DNA of 64,000 nucleotides from Rotaria socialis (Eukaryota; Rotifera; Eurotatoria; Philodinida; Philodinidae), in assembly GCA_905331475.1 (NCBI GenBank), contig CAJNYU010002349.1, positions 62,001 to 126,000 of the forward strand, given 5' to 3'. Made by a program: the position numbers and the translations under genes. The notes beneath the pieces were generated by a model. It was not told where the DNA came from. It saw only the letters and a program-made list of their open reading frames with translations, and did not search any database. Positions within the stretch are counted from its first letter, which is position 1. Every line of letters begins with the position of its first letter. This document shows positions 27,036 through 40,275 of the stretch, in pieces.

Positions 27036-28205
27036 ATGTCAACTTCATCTTCACCACCATCAACTACTAGACCCAATGATTATTTTGATCTACCAGAAGA
27101 AGCCCGAGCCGACGATCAATATGTAGTCGAAAAAGTAGTGGCTAAACGACGAAATCGAAAAGGAAAATGGGAATATCTACTTAAATGGGCTGGATGTAAG
27201 TTTTGTTTTTATTTTTGTCTAATATTTTTATCGTATTTCATGACCTGATAGATAAGATATCTACAAATCAACGATCTTTATAGGATTTAGGAATTTAATT
27301 AGAAGTTATAATACATATGTAATCGAATAATTGATTGTGAAATTTGAGTTATAGATTTTTCGATTATTAATCGGTTGTATAGAAAGAATGCATTATTATT
27401 TTAACTCATTTTTTACTTGATTAATAAATTGTCTATGAAAAACATAATTGCATCACTTCTATTAAACACAGGAAACATCAACCTTAGTTCTTTCACACGT
27501 ACACTTTTTTTTTTCTTTATCTATGTCTATATCAAACAATATGACGATGATGAATGATACTTAAAATAGCGGAAGTTATCCATCAACGGCTAAAAATCAT
27601 ATTAGTTGTTATAAATTATCAAATTTCCAACAATGAATGCAACTTTTAACATAATGTATTGTTTCTTTCTTTTAGTTGGTGATGAAGACAACACCTGGGA
27701 AGTTCAACAAGACATTCATCCTGATTTAATTGCTGAATTTGAACGAAAAAAAACTGAACTAGATGCCGCAAATGCAATTTATTCAGCATTAAGTGAAGAT
27801 CCACCAATTAAAACACGTACATCATCAGTAAGCCGTGCAGAATCGCCACCAGCTAAAAAGAAACGAAAAACTGCAAGTACTGTTGATTCAACAAAACCGA
27901 TGACACCGACAACGAAAACAACTGCAACAACAACAACAACAACAACAACAGTAACCGCAACAACGAATGAAACACCGAAAAAAGTTTTTGGTGTAGAAAA
28001 AGGTTGGCGCGTACGAGCGGTTATTGGAGCAGCGAAACAAAAAGATTCGACCGTCTTATATGCTGTTGATTATGTGCAAGGTTCACCATCATTGCGTGAA
28101 TATGTTCCTTCGCATATAGCTCATACTCATATACCACGAGAACTGATAGAATTTTTTCAGAAAAAAATTGTTTGGAATTCATCAAAAGAAAGTAAGAAAA
28201 CTTAA
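27036..28205 (+). CDS. Heterochromatin protein 1-like (chromodomain + chromoshadow)
   Basis: HP1 proteins bind methylated H3K9 through the chromodomain and dimerise through the chromoshadow domain to build heterochromatin. Two exons, 27036-27195 and 27676-28205, join as GGA T|TT to 229 residues. The chromodomain is QYVVEKVVAKRRNRKGKWEY followed by LLKWAGFGDEDNTWE; the aromatic-cage positions Y, W and F are kept. The hinge is basic (PAKKKRKTAS, a likely nuclear signal) and then a Thr-rich run coded largely by ACA/ACG repeats. The chromoshadow domain begins at GWRVRAVIGAA and ends RELIEFFQKKIVW, matching the usual helix that makes the dimer interface. The gene looks intact; which HP1 paralogue it matches cannot be decided. 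Confidence 0.92.
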
Positions 28206-28642
28206 GTGTGTGAACTAGCATTTGTAAATGTATACATATTGTTTTCATTTTTTTTTTGTTCATATCATGATGTGATTTCGTGGATTATATATATATATAT
28301 TTCTTTTTTTTTTCTTTTTTGCCTATTGTACTTTTTGTTGCTTATGATTAAATTAAGATTTACATATAAATTATATAGGCAGGTATGATGAACAGCGAAC
28401 TCTAGAGAATTATTTTTCATTGGATAATCAAAGTTTACCAATCAAATAAAACGACGAAGTCTGCGTGCACGTGCTTTCGGGTGCATATTTATTTTATGTG
28501 CCGATATAAAGCTGCTTACATTGTGAAATATGCATTGTATTTTTTTTTATGTATATCTTACCATATGGCTTTTATTCTGTATGAAGTATTAAAGAAACGA
28601 AAAATAGTTTTAGATTAGTTGACGAATCAAAGGCTTACAACG

Positions 28643-29306
28643 ATGAGTAGCACTGAAGGTATTCCTATACGTCGACTTGTTGTACATGATCCCAAAGATA
28701 TGCCACTTCATTTCGGTGAAACACCTGGTGGCAGTATTTTCTCGACAACTCCAGGAGGTATATTACCTTTTATTTATTTTTATTGAAATGTTTTTAAGCA
28801 ATATTGCTTACTTAGGCACTCGAATCTATTATGATCGAGCCTTTTTACTTTCTCGTCGTGATTCACCGATGACACGTTCACCACCTCATTTGCCATATAT
28901 TCCGGAAGGTACGTATCATTTGTATCTGAAGAAGATAAATTACTCAAGGTTAAAGCTATACAAGGACATAGCAAAGTTCAGAAATATACGAGGCTAGATA
29001 TGGCTGATATATCGATAGCATTGAATACATATTAATAGTTGTCTATGTCTTTTTTTGTTTGTCCTTAGTTACTTTAATTCCTGAACCGGAAAAGAATGGT
29101 GAAGTTGTTGAAAATGGTGTAACAACGGGTAAAAAAGAAAAATCTGAATCATCGACTGATAAGACGAATTTATCAACATCGGAACAACAACAAACAACAA
29201 AAGCTGTTAAAAAGGGTAAGCAAACTTCAAATTATTATATTTACAGTTAACGGGAAAATGTGATTCTTTTATAGATGGTGATGATCAATTTTCAATGGAT
29301 ATGTGA
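28643..29306 (+). CDS. EIF4EBP: eIF4E-binding protein (4E-BP)
   Basis: 4E-BP represses cap-dependent translation by sequestering eIF4E until TORC1 phosphorylates it. Four exons, 28643-28757, 28816-28908, 29069-29215 and 29275-29306, join in phase to 128 residues. The eIF4E-binding motif YxxxxL-hydrophobic is present as YDRAFLL. The TORC1 priming sites occur as ETPGG and STTPGG, with DSPMTRSPP covering the Ser65/Thr70 equivalents. The last five residues FSMDM, coded by a separate 32-bp exon, are the TOS motif (human FEMDI) that binds Raptor. Between these lies an acidic/Lys/Gln-rich linker. Every regulatory element of the animal protein is therefore kept, so normal TORC1 control is predicted. 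Confidence 0.94.
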
Positions 29307-32300
29307 TCTTCCTTTTTTTGTTAGTTGTATCATAATAGAATATCAAATATGAAACAATCGATAACAGAAATGTGAACTGATATGACTACCATGTTTTTTT
29401 TCCTGATGTCATCCAAATGTTTTGGATACAGAACAGTCCCTTTTCTTTTCCGTTGGTTCATCTAATCATGTTTTTTTTGCTCCGGTGTGCCTATTTTTGT
29501 TCTACATTCGAAGCAGTTTGGATGGGTGTTATTAGATTAGTCCTCTGTTTTTTATTGTTTGTCTATATATATGTTCTCTCTGTTCACGAACTTGTCTTCG
29601 TCTGCTACACATACAAAAGTTCGTCTTGCTCAAAACAGGAAATCGAGAAGTATATCATATGTGTTGTCATCATTGTTGGTATGTTGCGCTTTTGCTAGTC
29701 TCTTGAAGAAAATTAACCGTTTTTGTTCGTTCTGTTTTTCATTATGTGACCAAAAAAAAGAAATAAATGAAAAAAAAAGGTTGACTGTGTGATAGCCAAT
29801 CGGCTAACATTTGTGGAGTTCGAAATTTAATAATTTTACTTGCGAAAGTAATCAACACGTATCAATGCCAAGTCTACAGATTTTAAGAAATGGAAGAATA
29901 TTAAGTTCTGATTATAATGTATTATGAATATTTCAAAATGTCTAACAAGCATACTTTTGATTATTAATAGAACAATCTGTTGTCTGTAAAGTTGCTTAGG
30001 TCAATTTGCTATGAAGTTTCATCTATTTTAATAATATGGTAGGAATGAAAATTATTTTTCGTCCTAGGTGAAAAGAACTTACAATAACCTGATTTTGAGG
30101 CTAATCTTTTCTGTATGTTACATGTCATATGATTTTTTTTCGTGAATTCTTGAACTAAGACTTTGAAATTACTTTTTACAACAAAGTCTTATAAGATTAT
30201 TTCATAAGATAAAAACCGATCTCTATGCACACAATTATACATGCGCAATAGAATAATAAACTCAACGAATGTAATTGTTCATTATTTTCCTGAAATTTAT
30301 TATCGAGTATTCGTTTTAGTCAGCTCAATAAATATGAACCCAAAAATCGCATTATCATGGGAGAACTCTAGGTTAAAAGTGATTTAAAATAAGCAAAAAA
30401 TACACAGAAAAAAGTTCTTCTTGTTTTTTTTTCTAGATTGACACATAGCTACTAACCTTCAACCATTGATATTTATATCTTGTGATAAGATAGAAGCAAA
30501 GAATAAATGATTGCATCAGTCTATTTTACTATGAAACGTTGTTATTTTGTTTATTGTAGGCAGTAAAATCATGACTAATACGGTTCTTGACTACAAACGT
30601 AGCTTATGATTTCGTTTATAGTATCACGTGATTGCACTCTAACATAACATGTTGATCAAGTGCTAGTTTTTATTCAAGGTTGAGTACGTATTGTTTATTT
30701 TTCCTCGGGGCATGATAAGTATCGTACACATCAATTACGTCGTTGCCTTGTTCTCAAATAAGAGAAAGAAATATTTTCAGTGCATGAGTTGAATGATGAA
30801 TAGAATTACCAATTATATTGTTCATCGTAGAAGAGATTGATTATTGGCAGAAGATTTGCTTTCTAAAAGGGAAATTATATGTATTCAACAGTTAGAAGAA
30901 TCATGAATAACTAGTTAAACTAAATAAATTATATCTCGAAGCTGATTGTCGCTATATGCAAGTGTGATATTTAGCAACGTCAATATTTTCGATTTATTCT
31001 TTATTAATTATTATAAAGAAAAATCTCTGAACTAGCGGATAGCTAGATTTCTTTTGGTAACAGTATCAGCAAAACAAAAAGATGAAAGCAATTCTTTTTT
31101 GATTACTTCGTACGAATGTCAATCAATCAGACCTCATTTAAATAGCGTTTTGAAACGAAAATTTCCAAAAATTCAGTTGTCGCAGTTTTCAAATCATCGA
31201 ATCAGATGTAAAAAAAAATAACTTTAAAGATCACAAAATTTTGAATAAATTAACAGCTCATGGAGATTTGTCAACATTTTTATAAATAGTTATAAGCAAG
31301 ACAAACGATTTGTCATAATATTTTTAAAAGAAGGGCAAACAAACATATTGACTTGATATTTTATTCGAGATTTTGTTTTTAACAGCTTTCCGCAAACGTA
31401 TTTTTTTCACGGGCTTCGATGACCTGATCACTACTCGTGTTTGTGTATTTAGAAGTATTCTAGCCATAGATCATCTATGAAATTTTAGGAAACAATGCAC
31501 ATGATCAAGTTCCTCGTCGAGAATTCAAACCAATATTTACATATGTGTGAGATTTTCGAAGAGTACTTTAACTGAAAGGTAGAGTCTTGTTCTAGTTGTT
31601 CGTTCTAACATTAGAAATTTCTTTTTCTTTGCGATAGTTTCTGTTGTGCTCGTTCTCAAAGTTTTCATAAGTCAGTTTTAAAAAAAAACATCACCGATAA
31701 ATGAAAATTCAGATATTAATCTTTGAATAGCTGCATGAATAGTTCATAGTGAATAGTTAGCTAAAATAATTATATTATTAGTCAAAATAACAGTAACAGA
31801 ATGTACTAAAGGGACATATTATTATTCTACATGAACCGTGTGAAATCGTTAGACCTTAGTATATTGCTATTAATAAATATCGGCTTGTCCACGTAACTCG
31901 CTACTTCGCTGATCAAGTTTTTAAAAAATTTATTTTCGATATGGACATATCTAAGCGTATTATCTGGTGCACTTTTTTACGCTGATTATGAATTTGAACT
32001 TTTTTTCTTAAAAAAGATTGAGTTTTGGCATCGAAAACCGCGTTTTAAAGTTTTCAGAAATTGTATTTTCAATTTTCTAACCAAGAAATTTAAAACAAAA
32101 ATGCAGACTGATATACCATTCGACGCAGAATTTGATTCTCTACAAAATGGTCTATTTAGTTTTTATTCTCATTCCTCAGGACAACTTCTAAGCTCTTATA
32201 CAGTTTCTAACTTGCTGTACAATTATTGGGCTCCTATTTCAACGTAGCAACTTGACCTTTTTACAGAAGGATATATGTATGGCAGTGATCAATATATATA

Positions 32301-33653
32301 AATATTAAATATTTTAAAGCATGTTAAGTGCTTCGAATTCGGTCGACAAAAAAACGTGTCACAGCGTTACGTTTGTTTTTTGCATTTTTTATCTGAGCGA
32401 AAATAGTTTAGAAAAAATATTTTTTACTGATTGAAAGCCCATTCAATTCTCTACAAAACTGGTATCATAAGCATTCAATTTGAAGAACTAATTTGTCAAA
32501 AATGTAGAGCATTATAAGCAGCCCTAGAAAAAAAGGTCCTTTTTTTGTCACAGTGTTACGCGATGATAAAACCTTTCTAGAAATGCGAGAGTTCAGTCAA
32601 ACTAGGTCATTCTTTCAGCATAAATAGATTATGATAAGCTGCGTCGAATGACGTTTGAACGATGTTATTAGCTCTTATGCCTTCGAGATAATTGAAAAAT
32701 GATCTGTCAAAATGTCACAGCGTTACGTTTGGACAAGCCGATATAATATATATATATATATATATATGTGGCAGGTGAATTTGGAATTTAGTTGAGTTTA
32801 GAATCTTTTTTTTTTAATTTTTTTTAATAGAATTTTTGTTGAGATCTGACTTTAGAAATTTTTATACTGAGAATTATTCCTTGCATCTTTTTACAATGAA
32901 TTTTTAAATAATTCAACTCTTTTCAATTTTTTAAACTATGGGGATATGGGGACATCGATTTTATCGGAGAAATACTTCTTCTCTATTCTGTTTTTCTATA
33001 ATCTATTATCACGAGCAGAAAAAAAGAAAAATATATTTTGTCGATTAATTCTTTTTTTCGCGCATTCCTATCTCAACTGAAATTTTCATGTCAACTGTGA
33101 CATATATATATATATATGTCATAAATTATTCTATTTTGAATTCATGTTTGATAATGTATAAGATTGTTATAAATTGAAAATGTGTCACAGAAGATTTGAT
33201 TAATAATTGAATTTTGTTCATTTTCAATAAGATTCAAGCGGCACCCAAATATGATTAAGTATAAATAATTACTTAGTTTCTTGGAAGCATAACTCAGAAA
33301 AGAGTGGGCTATTTAATAAAATATATTCAATTATATGACAGTTTTTGAATAAAATATTAAACATATCTTTTTTAGAAAAATTTCAAAACTCTCGAGACTA
33401 ATTCTTGGAATACTTGAAACAATTTTCCATTATATTTCAATATATTTGTATTTACGAAACTTGTAAGCAATGAAAGACAAAGTCGAAAAAAAACAATAAT
33501 CAGTGAAAAAGTATACTTGATATCTACGTCATTACATAGAAGACTAAAATAGTCTTATCATTCATATTTTTCCCGTTTGTTACTAGACGTAATTTGATCA
33601 TGGAATAAAAGTAAAATGTAAATACTATATACTGTTAAAAAAGACCGAATGTT
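29307..33653. other. 4.3-kb gene-free region
   Basis: No host gene seen. It contains the 868-bp inverted-end element at 31877-32744 (listed separately), an AT dinucleotide run directly after it (~32745-32766), and a perfect palindrome TGACATATATA/TATATATGTCA near 33098-33120. Confidence 0.45.
31877..32744. mobile_element. Non-autonomous DNA transposon with terminal inverted repeats
   Basis: The sequence ATATCGGCTTGTCC at 31877-31890 recurs as its exact inverse GGACAAGCCGATAT at 32731-32744. If the target is TA, the element is TCGGCTTGTCC...GGACAAGCCGA flanked by TA on both sides. Subterminal motifs repeat inside: GTCACAGCGTTACG at 32358 and 32714, and GTCACAGTGTTACG at 32547; the left end has the related inverse ACGTAAC. 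No long open frame lies inside, so it would depend on a transposase coded elsewhere. The superfamily cannot be decided from the ends alone. Confidence 0.75.
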
Positions 33654-34535
33654 TCATTTAAGCCATCGTTGTTTTCCATTATTCATTATCATTCGCCGTT
33701 GATTGAACAAACATGTACGTTCACATTCCAAACGAGTATTGAAACGATTTTGATTATCACCACAACCACCCCAGATGAAAGTTTGGCATGAATTCAATTG
33801 AGTATTAAAATAATATTGTTCAATGTGTGCTTTACAAGGACCAATATCAGGAGCCTGTCGACAGATATACATGTTATTTGCTAGGGGTGCTCTAGTCGTA
33901 AATGTTCCAGCATTTCCTGAATAAATCAAAATTAATTTTAGAAAGTATTAGATCACAATCGAAAAATATACCAACCTGGAAAAGGCGAAAGACTAATTCT
34001 TTTCATGAATATATTAATGGGATTGATTGGTGTTGGTGTCAATTGTACTGGAGTATATTGATCATTAGTATAGAGTAATTGGCCATCTTTTTCAATGCGC
34101 GCTTGAATAGCATATTGACGAACACTGTTACTATTTGCTTGTACTTGTGCCATCGAATATGGAATTTCAAAAGCTATCGGAAAACGATAAGATCCATATA
34201 ATACAAGAGTATTTAAAGGTCGCGATGCCACATCTTGTAGAGAAACATCTGTCAACGATACAATTATTTGCGAACCAAGTGGTAGCACAGATGCATCATC
34301 GCTAACAAGACTTCCACGAACTCTTCCTTGATCTAAACCAGAGTTCATACAAGAGCATAGATCAAGAAGTTAATATTAATATAAACTTACTTTGCTGTTG
34401 AACTTGATTTCCACTTGGATAGTTTTGAGGAGGATAAAATGGTCTTGGATTATAATTGTTGTACAACAATGGCTGTTGTTGATAGGATTGTGCTTTAACA
34501 CATGATAAAAGTGCAAGTATAAGAATAGAAAACAT
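33654..34535 (-). CDS. Secreted YbaY/YscW-domain plus Kunitz-domain protein
   Basis: Three exons on the minus strand (34391-34535, 33976-34332, 33654-33916) join in phase to 254 residues. Exon 1 gives a signal peptide (MFSILILALLSCVKA) and a Gln/Tyr/Pro-rich segment. Exon 2 is almost exactly one domain: RGSLVSDDASVLPLGSQIIV, then SLTDVSLQDV, FPIAFEIPYS, YAIQARIEKDGQLLYTND and PINIFMKRI, the pattern of the bacterial outer-membrane lipoprotein domain YbaY/YscW (LPPDAVLTVTLSDASLAD..., FSFVLPF, ITVNDKLVFITDT in E. coli YbaY). Exon 3 carries a Kunitz/BPTI domain with all six cysteines (CRQAPDIGPC, NSCQTFIWGGC, LECERTC). Kunitz domains inhibit serine proteases; the P1 region is GPCKA, with lysine after the second cysteine, which would suit a trypsin-like target. 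The YbaY role in an animal is unknown. The upstream leader has only one short TA-rich promoter stretch. Confidence 0.85.
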
Positions 34536-35602
34536 TTTTTACGCGATGTATACGATAATCGATTTGAGAAATAATGCCAATGAGTAGCAGTTAAGGTTGG
34601 CTTTTATATTATATCAGTATTATCAATCTTTTTTTTTTTAAATGTCATGATCTATTCTCCTACGCTTCTTTTCTATGCGTAGGAAAAAATCGAAGACGAA
34701 GAAGAGAAAACAAAGTATATCGACTTTCATACGAAATTGATGACCGATATAAGTATTGTTCTTTGTGCTCGATATGAAAATCGACACATGTTGTTGTCTA
34801 TTCGCATGTGATAACGGCCATCAAATCGTGTTACAAGAAGTGCAAAAAAAGCATGACTTTCTTGAAACTCTAAAGACGCCATTTGATAACGTTATGTAGG
34901 CGGTTTAGAATAATCCTTGTGGATTCAATGAATAGATTAATCTTTCTTTTCTTTTTTAAATCAGTTAAATTGTGACAAACCCACAAGATTTTTATTTTTT
35001 TTATTTTTCTGAAAATTATTCATTGAAGATTAAATTTTATTTTATTCGAACACAATTCTATTGATCATTTTCTACAACATGTTGCTCATCTATTCAATTC
35101 ATTATTCTTCAACAACTGCTTGTTAATCTTATTGTATTCTCAGTAGCATACAGACATGAAAACTACTTTCATCTATATCTAAAATATCATCTTGAGTTAT
35201 TTGGATGGAATCTGACCTATAAAGCAGATTTTTTTGCGTATTTTGTTTTTATTCAACACAGATTTGCTCACAAGTCAAATATCATTACGTTGGGAAAGTC
35301 AATCCTATGCCGATCTATGTATATTTAGTCAAAATAAAACATTCTTGTTGACACAATTATCGTTCGTTCCATATTACAATCAATGAGTAAAATACACATA
35401 AAAACTAGAAGTTCAAATAGTATTCTTGTAATTTTTACTATTACATTATAGAATAGCTTAATTATTTATATGCATTATATATATATATATATATGTACGA
35501 GTGTATGATGATAATAAAAGTTAGCAATCGATCACCAACAATAAACGTACCATGATTGAAGATGAAGATCACAAGGAAAACAAAAAAACAAAACTTGATT
35601 AT
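34536..35602. other. Intergenic region
   Basis: About 1.1 kb, AT-rich, with a (TA)n run near 35476-35494 and no recognisable gene. Confidence 0.4.
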
Positions 35603-36123
35603 TTAGATAAAAAGAACAGTTTTGACGAAGAAACTAAATGCAACTATTGAACCGAGTACAAGGCCAATAATAAATGTAATAAGTGACCATCGAATGGCTT
35701 TTTTATAGAATGTTGTTGCTTCAGCAAAAAATCCTTGACTGTGTGCTCGTACAGCACGAACTGCATAAGCAACAGCAATAATTCCTGAATAAAAAGGAAC
35801 GCATAATTCTAGATAACATATGTCATTCGCTCGAGTGAATGTTTTGTTTAATGTTCAATAAGTCACTCACCCAGAATGGGGCAACATGCGGACGAAATAA
35901 GTGCACAAGCTAAACTTCGTTTGGGGTGGGTTTCATCTTCTACTTCATCAATTCGATATCGATCTAGATGTTAAAGATAAAAACGACACGCAACTATAAA
36001 TTCGAATCATCAATATTTATAATAACCTGTTATATCGTTATCAATTTGTCTTGTACTTGTAAATTTTGCAGATGCAGTACATCTATGGCCACTTGCTGAT
36101 GTAAATGCACGAGAACCAAACAT
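35603..36123 (-). CDS. CD225/dispanin-family small membrane protein
   Basis: Three exons (36027-36123, 35871-35963, 35603-35784) join in phase to 123 residues. The polar N-terminal third ends in the acidic DEVEDE, followed by a first membrane segment SLACALISSACCPILGIIAV with a pair of cysteines, the short conserved loop AYAVRAVRAH, an amphipathic stretch with ATTFYKKAI and a second membrane segment SLITFIIGLVLGSIVAFSFF. The arrangement of two segments with a CC pair and the AYxVRxxxAxxxGxxxxA loop is that of the CD225/dispanin family (IFITM, PRRT, TMEM proteins), which act in vesicle fusion or trafficking. Family placement is from this layout only; no named orthologue can be given. Confidence 0.72.
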
Positions 36124-37037
36124 TTTATCGGATAAATAAAAGTTTGTAAACAAATGACTGTTTTTAGACTAAAACACAAAGAATCTAACGTGAATGAAAT
36201 ATCCGGATATAATGCTGAAAAGTCCTATAGGGTATATAGGCTTTTGCAAGAGTTAGAGAGCGAGAGAGTATGTGTGTAGTGGGACACTGACATAGATGCA
36301 TAATCTTTCTCTCTAATCAGCCAAGCAGTGAAGATGATGAAAGGCATGGAACAAAAAAAAGAAGAAAAGAAATATGAGAAGAGAAAAAGCAGCTTGTATT
36401 GTCCGGAAGGACTTAAACAGAATCATCACTCCTACATGTTTTGTACTATATGTCACTAGAGATTTTTACAGAAACAAAACACCATTTTATTGACTAATCC
36501 ACGCTACTACTAATAATTATCATGATGATGTTCTTTTTTTCGCCCTGGTTTTTTTTACTAATATAATATATTTATCATAAATAATAATTATCAATCGCTG
36601 TCAACTGCAGATTAATCAAGAATAATTTAAACAAACAAAGTAAGATTGTCTTACTTCCGATTACGGTAAATTTCAAACGTTAGAATAAATAGAGAGTCAG
36701 TAAGGAAAAAAGAACAAAATGTCTATTCAATTAGTTTCATGACATTATGACATCGAAGAACTTGGATGACGTCAATAATAATGATATGCATCTAAAATAT
36801 ATACCGGAGGGGTGTAGAATATTCACTTGTCACAGGACTCATTTTACATAATGTCGATCTGAAAACATTTTCGCAAATGTAATCACTGACAGTATCAGGT
36901 CTTGAAGAGTACATATTTATAGTTGCGAGATAGATTACACATGTTGTAGATGTTTGACTGTTTGCATTAGTTTTCTTCTCTACTACACGTCAAACACATC
37001 GATAAATGATGATTAAAAACGCCTTAGGTGATGAATG

Positions 37038-37071
<34 letters not shown>

Positions 37072-37643
37072 AAGAGAGACTAGCATATTGGTTATTCATC
37101 GTTGTCGTGCTGTAAAGAAAAAAGTCCTAATAAAAAACAACAATCTTATTAGACGCACAAGATAGACAAATAGATAAGGGACGATAGCGATTAATTAAGC
37201 CTAGTCTAATGATAGACTGGTGTCGATTTTTTTGATAAATGACATAGTAAACTATGGGTGGAGAATTACTAACTATACAAATTCTTCGTATTGCAGTTTA
37301 CGTTGCAACACATAGCTTCTACGAGAAGACGAAAGGAAGCATAGATGATGAAAGAAGAATGTTTCATTACATTTTCTTCTCTGGTGTGTGTCATTTATTT
37401 AACGTTTACAACCAGAATTCCAGCATGAATGTATTCTAACTTTTCTGTTCTCATTTATTATTTCATCTGTTTCTTTAATTGAATAATTATCATTCATATA
37501 CTTCCTGTATAAATTCACATCATTTTCGTTTTATTCGAATAAGTACAAAGAAACAACAACAGCAGCAACAACAAAATCTTTTCAAAAGACACAAATACAG
37601 AAAGAAAACATTCTTATAGATCAAATATTATCATACAATTGAA
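36124..37643. other. Intergenic region with simple repeats
   Basis: About 1.5 kb without a recognisable gene. A compound (TA)n(GA)n microsatellite lies at about 37037-37078. Confidence 0.45.
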
Positions 37644-40275
37644 CTATTCTTGTGTAAGTTGTTGATAGAATTTTAAAGATCGATCCACACTTGAACTTGC
37701 CAAATAGTTAGCATTTGAACCAAACCGAATGCCAGTTGCTATGGCTGTATGATCGTTAAATACTTTAAGTAAATCCCATTGTTTGGCTTGATATACTCTA
37801 GAAAGAGAAAAAGAGAAACCATTGAATAGATTATTATAGATTATCAATGTCGAAACACTTACCGGACATCAGTACCAGCTACTCCGAGATACATGCCACT
37901 TTGATCAAAAACAAGATCACGTATCTAAAATAGAAAATAACATTGAAAAAAATAGCAATGCAAATAATCGACTTATGAATAATCTTACTTCATAGCGATC
38001 TTCAAGTGTAATAGTCTTAAAATTTTTTAATTTACGTAAATCCCATAATTTTATTGATGCATCATCGGCAGCTGTTGCTAAGTAATATCCTTCAAAAAAA
38101 ATTAATTCATGACAGAATGCTATGTCCTATAAAACTAATATATGTTGTTTTTACCATTCTCAGAAAATGCAATCGAATTTATGCTTCCAGAGTGACCGGG
38201 AAAATCAGCAACATTATTAGATTCCTTCAAATCCCAAATTTTAATCACACCTTCTTGTGTACCAACACCAAATATAATACCATCAGGATGAAATTGAGCG
38301 CATGTTAATCCTAAGTAATAAAAGATTTCATAATCCTTACAAAATGTTTTTTTAATGATGAAAATGAGTGTATCGAGTTACTTGTAAATAATTCTTTTGA
38401 AGCGAAACTGGGAAAAGTAGATAAAAAAAAGAACAGGAAAATCTCTAACGGTTGTAATTTGTCAAAAGTCTTAAACTTCGGTAAATTGATGGATGGTTTA
38501 AAAAATAAGTCCTTTGAAAGTTGAGAAAAAAAAACAACATTTTCTCTAAATTTAATCTCGAAGTAACTAAAGGTCGAACCATAAAAAGATAATAATAACA
38601 ATACGCTAGAACGAAGCTTCGATGAAAATTTGTTCCCCAGTATCAATAATATCACTCAATGGAGATTTTGAATTTAAATCTATAATGATACCATTTTTCG
38701 TTGTCATATCTAACAAGATCCATTTTCTAACAATCAAGGAAGTATTACTTAAAAATCCATGTGTTATTTCCCTCTTCAACGATATAAGCAATACAATCAA
38801 AAATCTTAGTTAAATAAATATGCAGGTTATCAAAATTGAATACTCTTGCATTTCTATAAGTTTCCCTGGTCTCTTTTAACCTACTTTATTTTGTAGATGT
38901 TGACACAGAAGCATTCATTATCGGCAACTCAATCGAGACAAGCGTTCTCATGGAAGTTTCGATTATTAGCGATATCAAGTATTCAATAAAATTTCCATGC
39001 ATACCTCTTTTCGATGTTGCATCTTGAACTTTTGTTATTAATTTACCAGTACGTAAATCTGACAAAGCCCAATATGCATCACTTGAACTTGATAAAACAT
39101 AATCGCCTGTTGGATGGAGTGAAAGACCTGCTATAGGACTTTCATGAGCTTTAAGTACTTTTAAACATTGCGCTGATGGAATATGCCATACGCGAATGCT
39201 TGCGTCGGAACTTGCTGTGATAGCAATATCCTATACGAAAATAAAACGATTTTGGTTTCGATGAAAATAATTTTTCTAAAATCATATTTTATACTTCTTC
39301 AAAGTGATGAATGACATGTGTAACTTTTTTCTGATGCCCTTTAAGTGTTGCAACAACTTGTTCGCTATCTTTATTGAATACAACAGCTTGACGATCGTTG
39401 CCACCAGTTAGGACTATACTGGGATTTTTCGGCGATACATCAAGTGCTAATATACCTGGGCTGCTAGCACTATGCAATGCCTGTAGAAAGAATAAAATGA
39501 TAGAAACGGTAAAAGAAAAAGAAAAAAATTCACGAACTGTATGAGTTGCTGAACAACGAAAGTTTCTCATTTCATCGACAGTAGTTAAACCTTCAGGTAC
39601 ATGTTTACCACGTTGTTTACGTAGTTGTGTTAGAATTGATGCTTTATCGTGTAACTGATAAGATTAATTATTTAATATGTGTAATTGAATATCTAATGAA
39701 AAAAATACTTTTTGTATTATTTCATCAGTCATGCCTTCAGCAATTGTTAATGATGTTTGAGAAACATCAGCTATAGCTCCTTGATGTGGTGTTTGCATTG
39801 ATTGTTCATTGACGTAATGCTAAAAATGTTCAATCGTGTATTCAAAACAAAATCAAATTCTATGCAATTAAGTTTTTGAACAAAATGAATTCAATTGTCA
39901 AAATATTCTTATTTACGAAAACTTTGTTTTCCCTTAACTTACTGATGTTTGAGCAATGCCAGCTTGTGGTTTGAGCGTAGCTAAAGCTTCTCGTGCAGCT
40001 GTTACTTCTTTGTTTAAACGGGCTATAACACGACAAGCAGCATCGTGTTGATACATCACATGCGAAAGTTCTATGAAAGAAAAAAATATTAAAACTGTAT
40101 AAATTATTTCAAGATTTTTTTTTGTTTTTTGACAATGAACCTTGTCTTGCTGTTTGTAATTGTTGACGTAGGGTGAAACTATGAAGCATACAACCATCCC
40201 ATTCATCTTGTAATGTTTTGAGTATAGCTGGAATACTTGTTGCTGATGGCGGTTTTGGTTTACCAAGTGGTGTGA
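37644..40275 (-). CDS. PRPF19: PRPF19, exons 3-12 (coiled coil and WD40 propeller)
   Basis: PRPF19 is the core of the Prp19/NTC complex: a tetrameric U-box E3 ligase that stabilises the active spliceosome and acts in DNA damage signalling. Ten exons here: 40141-40275, 39943-40070, 39709-39819, 39538-39654, 39295-39480, 39005-39230, 38155-38310, 37989-38089, 37863-37924, 37644-37797. They encode the tetramerising coil ([50 protein letters not shown]), the linker ending [10 protein letters not shown], and seven WD40 blades such as [59 protein letters not shown] and [10 protein letters not shown]. The first codon here is split and needs a G from the preceding exon, supplied by the U-box exon at 53072-53221. 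The full protein is about 514 residues (human 504). Confidence 0.96.
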
